Origin: Actinomadura chibensis NBRC 106107 | GTDB lineage: Bacteria; Actinomycetota; Actinomycetes; Streptosporangiales; Streptosporangiaceae | Direction of reading: 5' to 3' | DNA length: 64,000 bases | Assembly: GCF_001552135.1 (NCBI RefSeq) | Contig: NZ_BCQP01000002.1 | Location: 1 to 64,000, forward strand | Shown: positions 37,501 to 44,489 of the stretch, one piece after another | Numbering within the stretch: the stretch's first letter is position 1 | How the letters are laid out: the number at the start of each line of letters is the position of its first letter | Made by a program: the position numbers and the translations under genes | The notes under the pieces: model-generated | The model's database searches: none | Seen by the model: only the letters and a program-made list of their open reading frames with translations | What the model was told of the DNA's origin: nothing

Positions 37501-37653
37501 CTCGATGTTCGAGTTGCCCGCGCGGTCCTCCCAGTCGCCGCCGTACTCGTAGCCCAGCCTCTCCTGGAAGAACGTGACGACGCGGTTCTGCGTCGCGCGC
37601 TCCAGCTGCCCGACGTCACTTCGTCCTACGTCGCTCTGCCCCGCGTCACTCAT
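34519..37653 (-). CDS. hsdR: type I restriction enzyme, R subunit
   Basis: 1044 residues. N-terminal nuclease domain with the PD-(D/E)xK-type RPDVVLYVNGLALGVIEFKR (about 144-163), then SF2 translocase motifs: HTQGSGKSLT (Walker A), VDEAHRTQSG (motif II), GFTGTPLL (motif III), and motif VI region FQAICRVNRLDGD. HsdR cuts DNA at a distance after ATP-driven translocation. The N-terminus carries short SDxG repeats (SDAGQSDVGRSDVGQ). ATG overlaps the hsdS stop (TCAT at 37650-37653). Codon use is less G/C-biased than in flanking genes, indicating transfer. All catalytic motifs are intact, so the system looks functional. Confidence 0.95.
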   Translation of the reverse strand: MSDAGQSDVGRSDVGQLERATQNRVVTFFQERLGYEYGGDWEDRAGNSNIEEALLRQNLLARGYDDEIVGKTVNELRKAASVGGARSLYGANREVYDLLRYGVKIKRGVGEQFETVWPIDWGDQRANHFVVAEEVAIAGAHNKRPDVVLYVNGLALGVIEFKRSKVSVGEGIRQHIGNQSEHFIRPFFSTVQLLFAGNDVEGLRYGVIETPEKYWLEWKEPEDSPVGAGVPGRLDRAIAQMCSKDRFLELVHDFMVFDSGVKKTARHNQFFGVKAAQARVAEREGGIIWHTQGSGKSLTMVWLAKWIRENQRDEPRVLIITDRTELDDQIEKVFGGVNEQIYRTTSGADLLTQLNKHDPWLICSLVHKFRGGDDDEDLDEAGEEFISELRSRLPAGFAPKGNLFVFVDEAHRTQSGKMHRAMKKLLPGAMFIGFTGTPLLKADKATSIETFGSFIHTYKFDEAVADGVVLDLRYEARDIDQDLTSPGKVDKWFEAKTTGLTDLSKATLKRKWGTIQKIVSAEPRAKQIVQDILLDMETEPRLVSGRGNAMLVGESIYQACKFYEMFVNAGFKGKAAIVTSYVPNPGDISKDDSGEGATEKLRQYDIYRRMLADFFGVGEDEGVARIEEFEREVKRRFVEEPGQMRLLIVVDKLLTGFDAPSATYLYIDKKMRDHRLFQAICRVNRLDGDDKTYGYIIDYRDLFNSLESAITDYTSGALGGYEEGDVKGLLKDRVGQARKDLDKALERIRALTEPVAPPKGTLEYQRHFVAAVAGDAAQIKGNEPKRVELYKSVSALVRAYGAIANEMAEAGYTAAEAASIKAEVTHYVAVRDEVKLGARENVDTKRFEAGMRALLDTYIQADPSEVVATFDKGIVELIVERGEDALDALPPNIRGNPEASAETIVNNVRKTIVDERAMNPKYYDRMSELLDDLIRQRRQEAVEYEVYLKQLLNLAKKVGTGESDTRYPEWAKDGAQRALIDFNFPDPGMAALIDETVRHEKEHDWVGNRRKERALARELHKVLPPGFDRFDELFDLLKARNEYR

Positions 37654-38873
37654 GCCGCGCCTTCCGCCACCAGGCGGGTGCGTCCGGTCAGAAGCTCCTG
37701 TGTCATGCCCTGCTTGATCGCGCGAGCGGTTTCGAGGCGACGTCCGAGGGCTTCGATCTCGGCGTCGGCGTCGAGGAGATATCCGGCGATCGCCCGCTGC
37801 TCGTCCGGCGGCGGCAACGTGACCTCGATGTTGGCGAGCACCCGCCAGTTGATATGGACGACCGCGTCTCCCTGCCCGCCCTGAGCCTTCCGGCTCGCGA
37901 CTTCGGGGCTGTTGAGCAGCACCGCCAGAAAGACCGGGTCGTACCCGTCGCCTCGCAGCACGATGATGTCTCCACCGGCCACGGCCGGCGCGTCACCGAT
38001 GTACGCGACGCTCATGCCGATCTCTTCCTTGGTCTCACCCGAGCCTGCGAACAGGATGTCACCCGGACGGATCGGGAGTGCGGTAGCGGCGACGGACGGA
38101 TCGACATAGGAGACCGTTGACGCGGTGTAGTCCGCGTACGTCGTGTAGAGCTCGCCGTATCGGATGCAGGGCACTCCCGATGGGCGGACTTCGTCGCGCT
38201 TGATGCCACGGCCGCGCAGGAAGTTCCCGAGGTCCGACAGCCTGTGCGTCGTCCATTCGCCGGAAAAGCCCGGAAGCCGCGTGCGGCCGGTCAGCAGCTC
38301 CTGCGCCAGGCCCTGCTTGATCGCGCGCTTCTTGGCGATCAGCCGGTCGAGGCGCCTGATCAATTGATCGACGTCGTTGAGCGCGGTGGCGATGAGTCGT
38401 TGTTCGGCACGGTCGCCGGGCAGCAGCAACTCGAATTTCTTGATGCGCCCCAGCGCGAGTTTCGGCTGTGCGCCGACAGTGCGGATCGAGTCGATCTCGT
38501 TCTGGATCGGAGCACTTCGCAAGTAGTGCGAGAGGTAGTCGACGTCGCACTTGATGTCGGTCAGCCTGTCGGCGTTCTCGGTGAGGTTCGCGCCGTCGAG
38601 CCGAGGCGGGATCCTCCCGACGATCCCGAGGGTGCCGGCGACGCTGATGAAGATGTCGTTCTTGAAGATCCGGTAGGCGCGGATGGCGGGGGCGGCGGCG
38701 ACCGGCACGTATCTGATGCCCGACTCGTCCACACCGCCGTCGCGCATGTCGGTCACCCGAATGTACGGATGCGGGGTCGGGTCGTCCTGAAGGGCGAACC
38801 CGGCGGGCAGCCGCTTTCCGCCCTTGACGCTGGCCACGGCGCCCACCGTCGTGGTCACCCAGTCCCGGGTCAT
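37650..38873 (-). CDS. hsdS: type I restriction-modification specificity subunit
   Basis: 407 residues with two target-recognition domains: TRD1 about 5-165, central conserved helix ending AIKQGLAQELLTGRTRL (about 185-201), TRD2 about 205-370, and terminal helix ending AIKQGMTQELLTGRTRL. The two repeated helices act as the ruler that separates the two half-sites; at DNA level they are near-identical (around 37680-37730 and 38284-38330), giving a substrate for recombination that would exchange or delete a TRD. No extra orphan TRD cassette is visible nearby. Start and stop codons overlap hsdM and hsdR by four bases each. Confidence 0.94.
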   Translation of the reverse strand: MTRDWVTTTVGAVASVKGGKRLPAGFALQDDPTPHPYIRVTDMRDGGVDESGIRYVPVAAAPAIRAYRIFKNDIFISVAGTLGIVGRIPPRLDGANLTENADRLTDIKCDVDYLSHYLRSAPIQNEIDSIRTVGAQPKLALGRIKKFELLLPGDRAEQRLIATALNDVDQLIRRLDRLIAKKRAIKQGLAQELLTGRTRLPGFSGEWTTHRLSDLGNFLRGRGIKRDEVRPSGVPCIRYGELYTTYADYTASTVSYVDPSVAATALPIRPGDILFAGSGETKEEIGMSVAYIGDAPAVAGGDIIVLRGDGYDPVFLAVLLNSPEVASRKAQGGQGDAVVHINWRVLANIEVTLPPPDEQRAIAGYLLDADAEIEALGRRLETARAIKQGMTQELLTGRTRLVAEGAA

Positions 38874-41314
38874 TCCACGACCCCCATCGTCGTCAGGTGC
38901 CCCATCACTCTCGCGCTGAGCTTCTCGACCTCGGCGTCGAGGTCGCCGAGGGTCTCGGCGTAGCGGTCGGCCAGCACGGTCAGGCGGTCGACGAGCTTGC
39001 GGATCAGGACGCCCAGCTCAGCCTGCGCGCCGCGCTCGAAGCGGGCTCCCCACTTGTCGTCGATGACGAGGCTCTGGATCTCCTCGATCGAGAGCTCGGC
39101 GTACCGCGCGAACGTCCTGCGGTCGAGCTCGGCCTGGGCTTCCTTGGCGGCCTTCTTGGCCTCGGCTTCGGCGTTGTACAGCCCGATGAGCTCCTGGAGC
39201 GCCCTGGTCTCGTCGCCCTTCGGGTCCGCGTACCTCGCGGCCTTCAGCCGGGCGGAGGCCAGCGCCTTGCTGATCTTGTCGTTCTCCATGGCGGCGGCGA
39301 GCGGGCCCTCTTCGCCCGAGTTCTCCTCGATGAACTCCTCGACGGCCTGCCCCGCCTGCTCGGCGAGAGTGTTCAGCTCGTCGACCGCGGCCTGCTCGGC
39401 GGCGAAGTAGCGCGCCACGATCAGGCTCGGCGGAATCAGGTCGATCTTGTACTTCTTGGCGCCGCGGCCACTGCCGATGACGAGGTCCGGAGTCTCGTTG
39501 AGCCTGCGCGCCTTGTTCTCGATGGTCGGCCGCGGCTTGGCGGCGTCGTCCCAGCCCTCGGCCATGATCAGGGCGACGTCGTCGTGCATGACGTTGTTCC
39601 AGTAGCTCATGAGCTGCTCGTACACGCCGTACTCGTCGATGAGCGGGCGCTTGCGGAAGGCGTCGAGCAGGGTCTCGCCGAGCTCGTGGATCAGGTCGGC
39701 CGGCCGGGTGGTGGCGGTGATGCCTTCGAGCAGCTCGCGCTGCGTCCTCCACCAGTGCTCGACCGTCCCGGTCGTGGTCGAGGCGAACGCCTCGTACTCG
39801 GGCGAGCCGTTGATCGTGCTCTGGATCTCGGCGCGCTCGACGGCCAGCTCGCTGTAGCCCTCCCGCAGCGGCTTGAAGAGCGCGGTGCGCAGGCTCGGGA
39901 AGGCTTCCCAGTACGGCCGCAGGGCGTCCAGGTCGCGGTTCGGGACACCGCCCTTGATGTGGGCGCCGAGGTCCTGGACGTCCTCGGGCTCCGAGCCGTC
40001 TATGTAGCGCGGGATGTTGAGGTTGTAGTCGTTCTTGGCGTCGGCGATCTCGCTCAGCGGCACCATGCGGCTGTAGCCCTCGATCTCCTTCTGGTTCACG
40101 AAGGCGTCGATGATCTGGTGCATGTCGCGCGGACGCAGGCGGTTCTTCGGACCGTCCTTGGCGAAGCCCCGGCTGGCGTCGATCATGAAGATGCCCGTAC
40201 GGTCCCGAGCGTCGCGCTTGTCGAGCACGATGATGCAGGCCTGGATCCCGGTGCCGTAGAAGAGGTTCGCCGGAAGACCGATGATCCCTTTGATGTAGCC
40301 CTTCTCGATCAAGGTCTTGCGGATGGTCGCCTCGACGTTCCCGCGGAAGAGCACGCCGTGCGGCAGGATCACCGTCCCGCGCCCGGTCGGCTTGAGGCTC
40401 TTGATCATGTGCAGCAGGAAGGCGTAGTCGCCGTTCTTCTCGGGCGGGCGGCCATAGCCATCGAAGCGGCGGTAGTCGTTCTCCAGCCCGCTCGTCCAGC
40501 TCTTGACGCTGAACGGCGGATTGGCGACCAGGAAGTCGAAGGTGTCCAGCTCGTCGTTCCGGACGAACCGCGGACTGGTCAGGGTGTCGCCCTGCTTGAT
40601 GTCGGCGGTGGCGTTGCCGTGCAGGATCATGTTCATGACGGCCAGCGCCCGGGTCGCGTTGTCCTTCTCCTGGCCGTAGACCGTCAGGTTGTTCGGCGCG
40701 GCGTCGGCCACCTTGAGCAGCAGCGAACCCGATCCGCAGGTGGGGTCGTAGACGGTCGTCGAGCGCGGCGCGTCCGCCGGGATCTGCAGCAGCGCCGCCA
40801 TCACACGCGAGACCTCGGCCGGGGTGTAGAACTGCCCCTTGCTCTTGCCCGACTCGGTGGCGAAGTGCCGCATCAGGTACTCGTAGGCGTCGCCGAGCAG
40901 ATCGTCGCCCTCGGCCCGCGAGCCGGTGAAGTCGAGATCCTGGAAGATGCCGACCAGCTTGGTCAGGCGGTCGACGAGCTCCTTGCCGCGACCGAGTTTG
41001 TCGGGGTCGTCGAAGTCGGCGTTGTTGATGATGCCCTGCAGGTCGTTGGCGTCCGCCAGCCTGCGGATGGCGTCGTTGATCTTCTCGCCGATGTCCGGCT
41101 TGCCCTTGAGGTCCACGAGGTCGTCGAACGAACCGCCCTCAGGCACTTCAATGCTCGCGTAGGGGTCGGCCTTGGCCTTGTCCGACACGTACTTCACGAA
41201 GAGCAGCGTCAGGACGTAGTCCTTGTACTGGCTCGCGTCCATGCCGCCGCGGAGTTCGTCAGCACCGGCCCACAGCGAGCTGTACAGGTCCGACTTCTTC
41301 AACGCCAACGCCAC
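38870..41314 (-). CDS. hsdM: type I restriction-modification N6-adenine methyltransferase subunit
   Basis: 814 residues, clearly longer than the usual 500-550. HsdM N-domain (MDASQYKDYVLTLLFVKYVS), SAM motif I YDPTCGSGSLLLKV (about 190-203), catalytic motif NPPFSVKSW (about 264-272). The extra 250-300 residues form a charged helical C-terminal region with coiled-coil character (AEAKKAAKEAQAELDRR) that may replace part of the HsdS interface. GTG start with GAGGG upstream. First gene of the M-S-R operon, which reads away from the CRISPR relic. Confidence 0.94.
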   Translation of the reverse strand: MALALKKSDLYSSLWAGADELRGGMDASQYKDYVLTLLFVKYVSDKAKADPYASIEVPEGGSFDDLVDLKGKPDIGEKINDAIRRLADANDLQGIINNADFDDPDKLGRGKELVDRLTKLVGIFQDLDFTGSRAEGDDLLGDAYEYLMRHFATESGKSKGQFYTPAEVSRVMAALLQIPADAPRSTTVYDPTCGSGSLLLKVADAAPNNLTVYGQEKDNATRALAVMNMILHGNATADIKQGDTLTSPRFVRNDELDTFDFLVANPPFSVKSWTSGLENDYRRFDGYGRPPEKNGDYAFLLHMIKSLKPTGRGTVILPHGVLFRGNVEATIRKTLIEKGYIKGIIGLPANLFYGTGIQACIIVLDKRDARDRTGIFMIDASRGFAKDGPKNRLRPRDMHQIIDAFVNQKEIEGYSRMVPLSEIADAKNDYNLNIPRYIDGSEPEDVQDLGAHIKGGVPNRDLDALRPYWEAFPSLRTALFKPLREGYSELAVERAEIQSTINGSPEYEAFASTTTGTVEHWWRTQRELLEGITATTRPADLIHELGETLLDAFRKRPLIDEYGVYEQLMSYWNNVMHDDVALIMAEGWDDAAKPRPTIENKARRLNETPDLVIGSGRGAKKYKIDLIPPSLIVARYFAAEQAAVDELNTLAEQAGQAVEEFIEENSGEEGPLAAAMENDKISKALASARLKAARYADPKGDETRALQELIGLYNAEAEAKKAAKEAQAELDRRTFARYAELSIEEIQSLVIDDKWGARFERGAQAELGVLIRKLVDRLTVLADRYAETLGDLDAEVEKLSARVMGHLTTMGVVE

Positions 41315-41541
41315 TGCTCCAAGCCCTCATGCGCGCCCCAGGTGCGCCGCCCCGCCTACCGTGCCGATCCACCCGTAGAGGCTGGCCAGACCCCCCCGAG
41401 GCCGATCGCCATCACCCTACCGACGCCCACCGACACCCGCGGGCCGAACCACACGCCCCCGGCATGGAAGCGCGGCGATGACGAGTGCGAACCCGCCCGC
41501 GATCCAAAGCGCGCCATGGCTGCGACGCCTATCATGCATGG
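41315..41541. other. region upstream of hsdM, no gene
   Basis: The segment holds the hsdM promoter by position. No ORF with supporting signals is seen; a large plus-strand frame here is the tail of the antisense shadow of hsdM. Confidence 0.4.
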
Positions 41542-41619
41542 GTGCTCCCCGTGAACACGGGGTTGGTCCCTATAGCAGCCCAGGTGGTGAGTGCTCCCCG
41601 TGCACGCGGGGATAGCCGG
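41542..41619 (+). CRISPR. two degenerate type I-E-like CRISPR repeats (relic)
   Basis: Repeat 1, 41542-41570, begins GTGCTCCCCGTGAACACGGGG; repeat 2, 41591-41619, begins GTGCTCCCCGTGCACGCGGGG. The 21-base cores differ at two positions and keep the CCCCGTG/CACGGGG stem and the GGGATA-type 3' end of I-E repeats known from actinobacteria. The unit period is 49 bases instead of the usual 61, leaving a 20-base spacer. No cas gene is present in the window. Most likely the last remnant of a larger array, or an orphan mini-array. Confidence 0.55.
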
Positions 41620-41620
41620 T

Positions 41621-41643
41621 TGGCGCAGGGATCGCCTGCGCCA
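41621..41643. terminator. hairpin next to the CRISPR relic
   Basis: TGGCGCAGG (41621-41629) pairs perfectly with CCTGCGCCA (41635-41643), loop GATCG. In the minus direction it lies 30 bases after the stop of the small ORF at 41673 and is likely its terminator; the downstream plus-strand sequence has CCCGTTT. Confidence 0.6.
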
Positions 41644-41672
41644 CCCGTTTGCTAAGGCGCTGATTGGACGCG

Positions 41673-41795
41673 CTATTTGGCGACGAAATCCGTCAGCGTC
41701 TTAATTACCCAGTATGTCGCTTTCGCAACGACCCCTAAGAGAACAACCACCTTCGTGATCCCCTTGAGGCTGACCTTGGGCTTCTCTCGAACCAA
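41673..41795 (-). CDS. small ORF for a 40-residue cationic hydrophobic peptide
   Basis: TTG start at 41795, stop TAG at 41673-41675. The coding strand shows GGAGGAGGAG ending two bases before the TTG (AGGAGG core at 4-7 bases), the strongest ribosome-binding site near the island. The product begins MVREKPKVSLKGITKVVVLL and continues GVVAKATYWVIKTLTDFVAK: lysine-rich N-terminus, then one membrane-length or amphipathic helix. It is followed by the 41621-41643 hairpin. Such peptides include type I toxins and small membrane proteins, but no homologue is recognised and the role is unknown. Confidence 0.5.
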   Translation of the reverse strand: MVREKPKVSLKGITKVVVLLGVVAKATYWVIKTLTDFVAK

Positions 41796-41824
41796 CTCTC
41801 CTCCTCCACTCCCATGATCGGGAG

Positions 41825-42124
41825 CTAACTATAGAAGCCCAGGTGGACGGTACGGCGAGATACGATTCGAGATTGGCATATCTCTGCGCTCCGATGATTC
41901 TTTTGGTAGAGCGCAATTTGTGAGTGGCCGGTGGCCCCTTTCTCCGAATTTAGGGCGATTTGCTGGACCTTGCGACGGTCGATGCCGCGTTCCTCGGCGA
42001 GGTAGAGCTGGGAGAGCGGGCGACCCGGACCGTTGAGGCTCGCTCTGTACCCGTCCAACATCGACGTTGCCTGGATGGGGCCGTCCACCGTGAACGGGAC
42101 GAGCCGTGCGAGGGGGTTGGCCAT
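41825..42124 (-). CDS. possible hypothetical protein (low confidence)
   Basis: 99 residues: MANPLARLVPFTVDGPIQAT, GYRASLNGPGRPLSQLYLAEE, GIDRRKVQQIALNSEKGATG. The first 70 residues look protein-like (ordered charged helices, normal composition); the last 25 do not. There is no Shine-Dalgarno sequence before the ATG, while an overlapping frame starting at 42159 does have AAGGGGA, so the real gene could be frame-shifted debris. It lies in the low-GC part of the island. Function unknown. Confidence 0.3.
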   Translation of the reverse strand: MANPLARLVPFTVDGPIQATSMLDGYRASLNGPGRPLSQLYLAEERGIDRRKVQQIALNSEKGATGHSQIALYQKNHRSAEICQSRIVSRRTVHLGFYS

Positions 42125-42159
42125 GTGATGACGCGCCAGACCGCCCGGATGGTCCCCAT

Positions 42160-42402
42160 GGCTTCCCCTTTCTGTTTTCGCAGGTCAGCGGCTCCCGAAG
42201 CGACTTCCCCGGACCTCCCTGGGCGGTGGCTGAATAAGGGTGGCTCAGCCCTTCCCTAAGTGAGGGTTAAGGGGGTTCTTTGTGAGGGTGGGGCGGCTTA
42301 GCGTTCTGGGTGTCACATCGGAGACACGGCCGGAGGTGCACAGGCGGAGAGCAGAGCGAACGTCGGCTGAGGTTCCGACTGAGGTTCCTGTATGAGACAG
42401 GT
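42160..42402. other. island edge without a supported gene
   Basis: No gene is supported. A 10-base direct repeat CTGAGGTTCC occurs at 42367 and 42379. Sequence composition returns to the genome norm from about 42460. No att-like duplication matching the other edge of the island was found by eye. Confidence 0.35.
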
Positions 42403-42453
42403 TTCTGGCCCGCACGGCCTTGTAACCCCGCTCTGGGGCCGTGCGGGCCAGAA
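42403..42453 (-). terminator. strong hairpin after the TetR gene
   Basis: Perfect 17-bp inverted repeat (42403-42419 with 42437-42453; arm TTCTGGCCCGCACGGCC), 17-base loop, starting 7 bases beyond the TetR stop. It insulates the regulator from the island. Confidence 0.75.
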
Positions 42454-42459
42454 TCCTCT

Positions 42460-43014
42460 CTACGTGCGGGGGAGGGCGCCCTGGAGGAGCAGGCGGAAGG
42501 CGTCGGCGGTGCCGGTGGCGGCGGTGTCGCCGGTGGCGAGGCGGCGGACGGCCAGGCCGTAGAGGAGGGCGACGACCGCGGGGGCGTGGCGTTCGGCGTC
42601 GGGGATTCCGAGGGCGGTGAGGACGGCCGCGGCCAGGCGGTCGTACGCCTCGACGGAGCGGGCCGAGGTCTCGCGGAGGGACGGTTCCCGGGCGGCGTGC
42701 AGGTGCAGTTCCAGGTTGGCGATCTGCTCCGGGCCGTGGGCGAAGGCCGCGACCGCTTTCTCCACCTCGTCGGGGGCGTCGGCCGGGGTCAGGGCCGTGA
42801 GGGCCGAGACGTGGGCCGTGATGCGGGCGATCTCGGTCTCGACGAAGGTCTGCAGGGCCTCGCGGAGAAGGTCCTCCTGGCTGGGGAAATGGTAGGTGAG
42901 GGAGCCCAGGGAGACGCCGGCGGCGCGGGCCACGGCGCGGTTGGTCACGGCGCCGATGCCCCGCTCGCCGATCAGGCGGAGGGCGGCCTGGACGATCTCG
43001 TCGCGCGCGCTCAT
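42460..43014 (-). CDS. TetR/AcrR family repressor
   Basis: 184 residues. N-terminal HTH: IVQAALRLIGERGIGAVTNRAVARAAGVSLGSLTYHFPSQEDLLREAL in blocks (about 8-55), with the SLTYHF recognition helix end. C-terminal ligand domain is helical and unassigned. Divergent from the amidase gene, with a 28-bp perfect palindrome in between, so autoregulation and control of the amidase are the natural inference. Confidence 0.9.
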   Translation of the reverse strand: MSARDEIVQAALRLIGERGIGAVTNRAVARAAGVSLGSLTYHFPSQEDLLREALQTFVETEIARITAHVSALTALTPADAPDEVEKAVAAFAHGPEQIANLELHLHAAREPSLRETSARSVEAYDRLAAAVLTALGIPDAERHAPAVVALLYGLAVRRLATGDTAATGTADAFRLLLQGALPRT

Positions 43015-43047
43015 CGGTGCACAGTCTTCCGCAGGATCGGCGGCTTC

Positions 43048-43075
43048 TGTATCGTTCGTTCGAACGAACGATACA
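43048..43075. promoter_or_regulatory. 28-bp perfect palindromic operator
   Basis: Half-site TGTATCGTTCGTTC (43048-43061) is exactly mirrored by GAACGAACGATACA (43062-43075). It lies 34 bases from the TetR start and 14 bases from the amidase GTG, so one bound dimer pair could block both promoters. Confidence 0.85.
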
Positions 43076-43088
43076 CCGGGAGGCGTGT

Positions 43089-44489
43089 GTGGTGCTGGGG
43101 CTGGCCGGGCAGGCGGGCGCGCTGGCGCGGGGGGAGGCGTCCGCGCGGGAGCTGGTCGAGGCGTCCCTGGAGAGCATCGGGCGGCAGGAGTCGCTCGGCG
43201 CGTTTCGGGTCGTGCGGGCGGAGGCGGCCCGGCGGGAGGCGGTCGAGGCGGACAAGCGGCTCGCGGCGGGGGAGCGGCTGCCGCTGCTGGGCGTTCCGGT
43301 CGCCGTGAAGGACGACACGGATGTGGCCGGGGAGACGACGCCGTTCGCCGTGGCCGGGGACCATCGTCCGGCGGCGCGGGACGGGGAGGTCGTGCGCAAG
43401 CTCCGGGCGGCCGGGGCGATCATCGTGGGGAAGACCACGACGTGCGAGCTGGGGCTGTGGCCGTTCAGCGAGTCGCCCGGATTCGGGGCGGCGAGGAATC
43501 CGTGGAATCCCGAATACACGCCGGGCGGGTCGTCGGGCGGATCGGCGGCCGCCGTGGCGGCGGGAATGGTCGCGGGCGCGGTCGGTTCCGATGGCGCCGG
43601 ATCGATCCGCATTCCGGCGGCCTGGACGGGGCTCGTCGGCATCAAACCGCAGCGGGGACGGGTCTCCGCCCATCCGCACACCGATCCGTTCAACGGGCTC
43701 ACGGTCTGGGGGCCGCTCGCCAGGAACGTCGCCGACGCGGCGCTTCTGCTCGATGTGCTGAGCGGGAGCCATCGCGAGGATGTGTACCGGCTCGACCCGT
43801 CGGCGACGCCTTTCGCGGAGGCGGCGAGGAGGGAGCCGGGGAGGCTGCGCGTCGCCGTTTCGTTTCGGACGGCGTTCGGCGTCAGCGGGAAACTCGATCC
43901 GGAGATCCGGGGCGCTGTCGAGCGGGTGGCGCGGAGATTGACGGGGCTCGGGCACAAGGTCTTCCCCGCCGATCCCGATTACGGGTTGGTGGGGCTCGGG
44001 CTCATTCCTCGCGGCACGGCCGGGGTCGCCGAATGGCTCGACTCCATTCCGGGGGCGCGTCCGGAGCGGCGGACGGAGGTCGAGGCGCGGATCGGTCGCA
44101 CGGTCGGCAGACGCCTGCTGCCCTTGGCGAAACGCATGGACCCTTATCTAAGAAGAAGGGTCGGGCGGATCTTCCAGGTCGCCGACGTGGTACTGACCCC
44201 GACGACCGCGCGCCCGCCGCTGAAAGTGGGCGCCTTCGACGGGAAGGGGTACCGGGAGACGCAGTCCGGAGTCGCCGCCGCGTGCCCCTACGCGTGGACG
44301 TGGAACGTGCTCGGCTGGCCCGGAATCAACGTCCCGGCGGGATTCACCGGGCACGGGCTGCCGATCGGGGCGCAGCTCCTCGGGCACGACTCCGATGAGG
44401 CGACGCTGATCTCGCTCGCCGCGCAGTTGGAGGCCGCCGAGGGATGGGCCGAACGGCGCCCGCGCGAACTCAGTAGCCCGCTCCGGTGA
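43089..44489 (+). CDS. amidase signature family hydrolase
   Basis: 466 residues. Ser-Ser-Lys catalytic triad visible: Lys in VPVAVKDDTDVAG (about 73-85), cis-Ser and nucleophile Ser in GGSSGGSAAAVAAG and GSDGAGSIRIPAAW (about 148-180). Cytosolic; hydrolyses an amide bond of an unknown substrate (GatA-like proteins share the fold, but there is no GatB/C here). Two GTG codons in a row (43089, 43092) can start it; GGGAGG lies 5-8 bases upstream. The 3' end overlaps the convergent SDR gene by 20 bases. Under the palindrome, so probably inducible. Confidence 0.9.
   Translation: MVLGLAGQAGALARGEASARELVEASLESIGRQESLGAFRVVRAEAARREAVEADKRLAAGERLPLLGVPVAVKDDTDVAGETTPFAVAGDHRPAARDGEVVRKLRAAGAIIVGKTTTCELGLWPFSESPGFGAARNPWNPEYTPGGSSGGSAAAVAAGMVAGAVGSDGAGSIRIPAAWTGLVGIKPQRGRVSAHPHTDPFNGLTVWGPLARNVADAALLLDVLSGSHREDVYRLDPSATPFAEAARREPGRLRVAVSFRTAFGVSGKLDPEIRGAVERVARRLTGLGHKVFPADPDYGLVGLGLIPRGTAGVAEWLDSIPGARPERRTEVEARIGRTVGRRLLPLAKRMDPYLRRRVGRIFQVADVVLTPTTARPPLKVGAFDGKGYRETQSGVAAACPYAWTWNVLGWPGINVPAGFTGHGLPIGAQLLGHDSDEATLISLAAQLEAAEGWAERRPRELSSPLR

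Noticed and set aside
38897..41554. 885-codon plus-strand frame opposite hsdM
   Set aside because: Antisense shadow of hsdM; no ribosome-binding site or recognisable domain.
41701..41916. 71-codon minus-strand frame overlapping the small peptide ORF
   Set aside because: No ribosome-binding site and non-protein-like composition; the overlapping 40-codon frame has much better signals.
42367..42388. Tandem CTGAGGTTCC repeat as an attachment site of the island
   Set aside because: No matching copy was found at the other edge near 34.4 kb and there is no integrase or tRNA gene.
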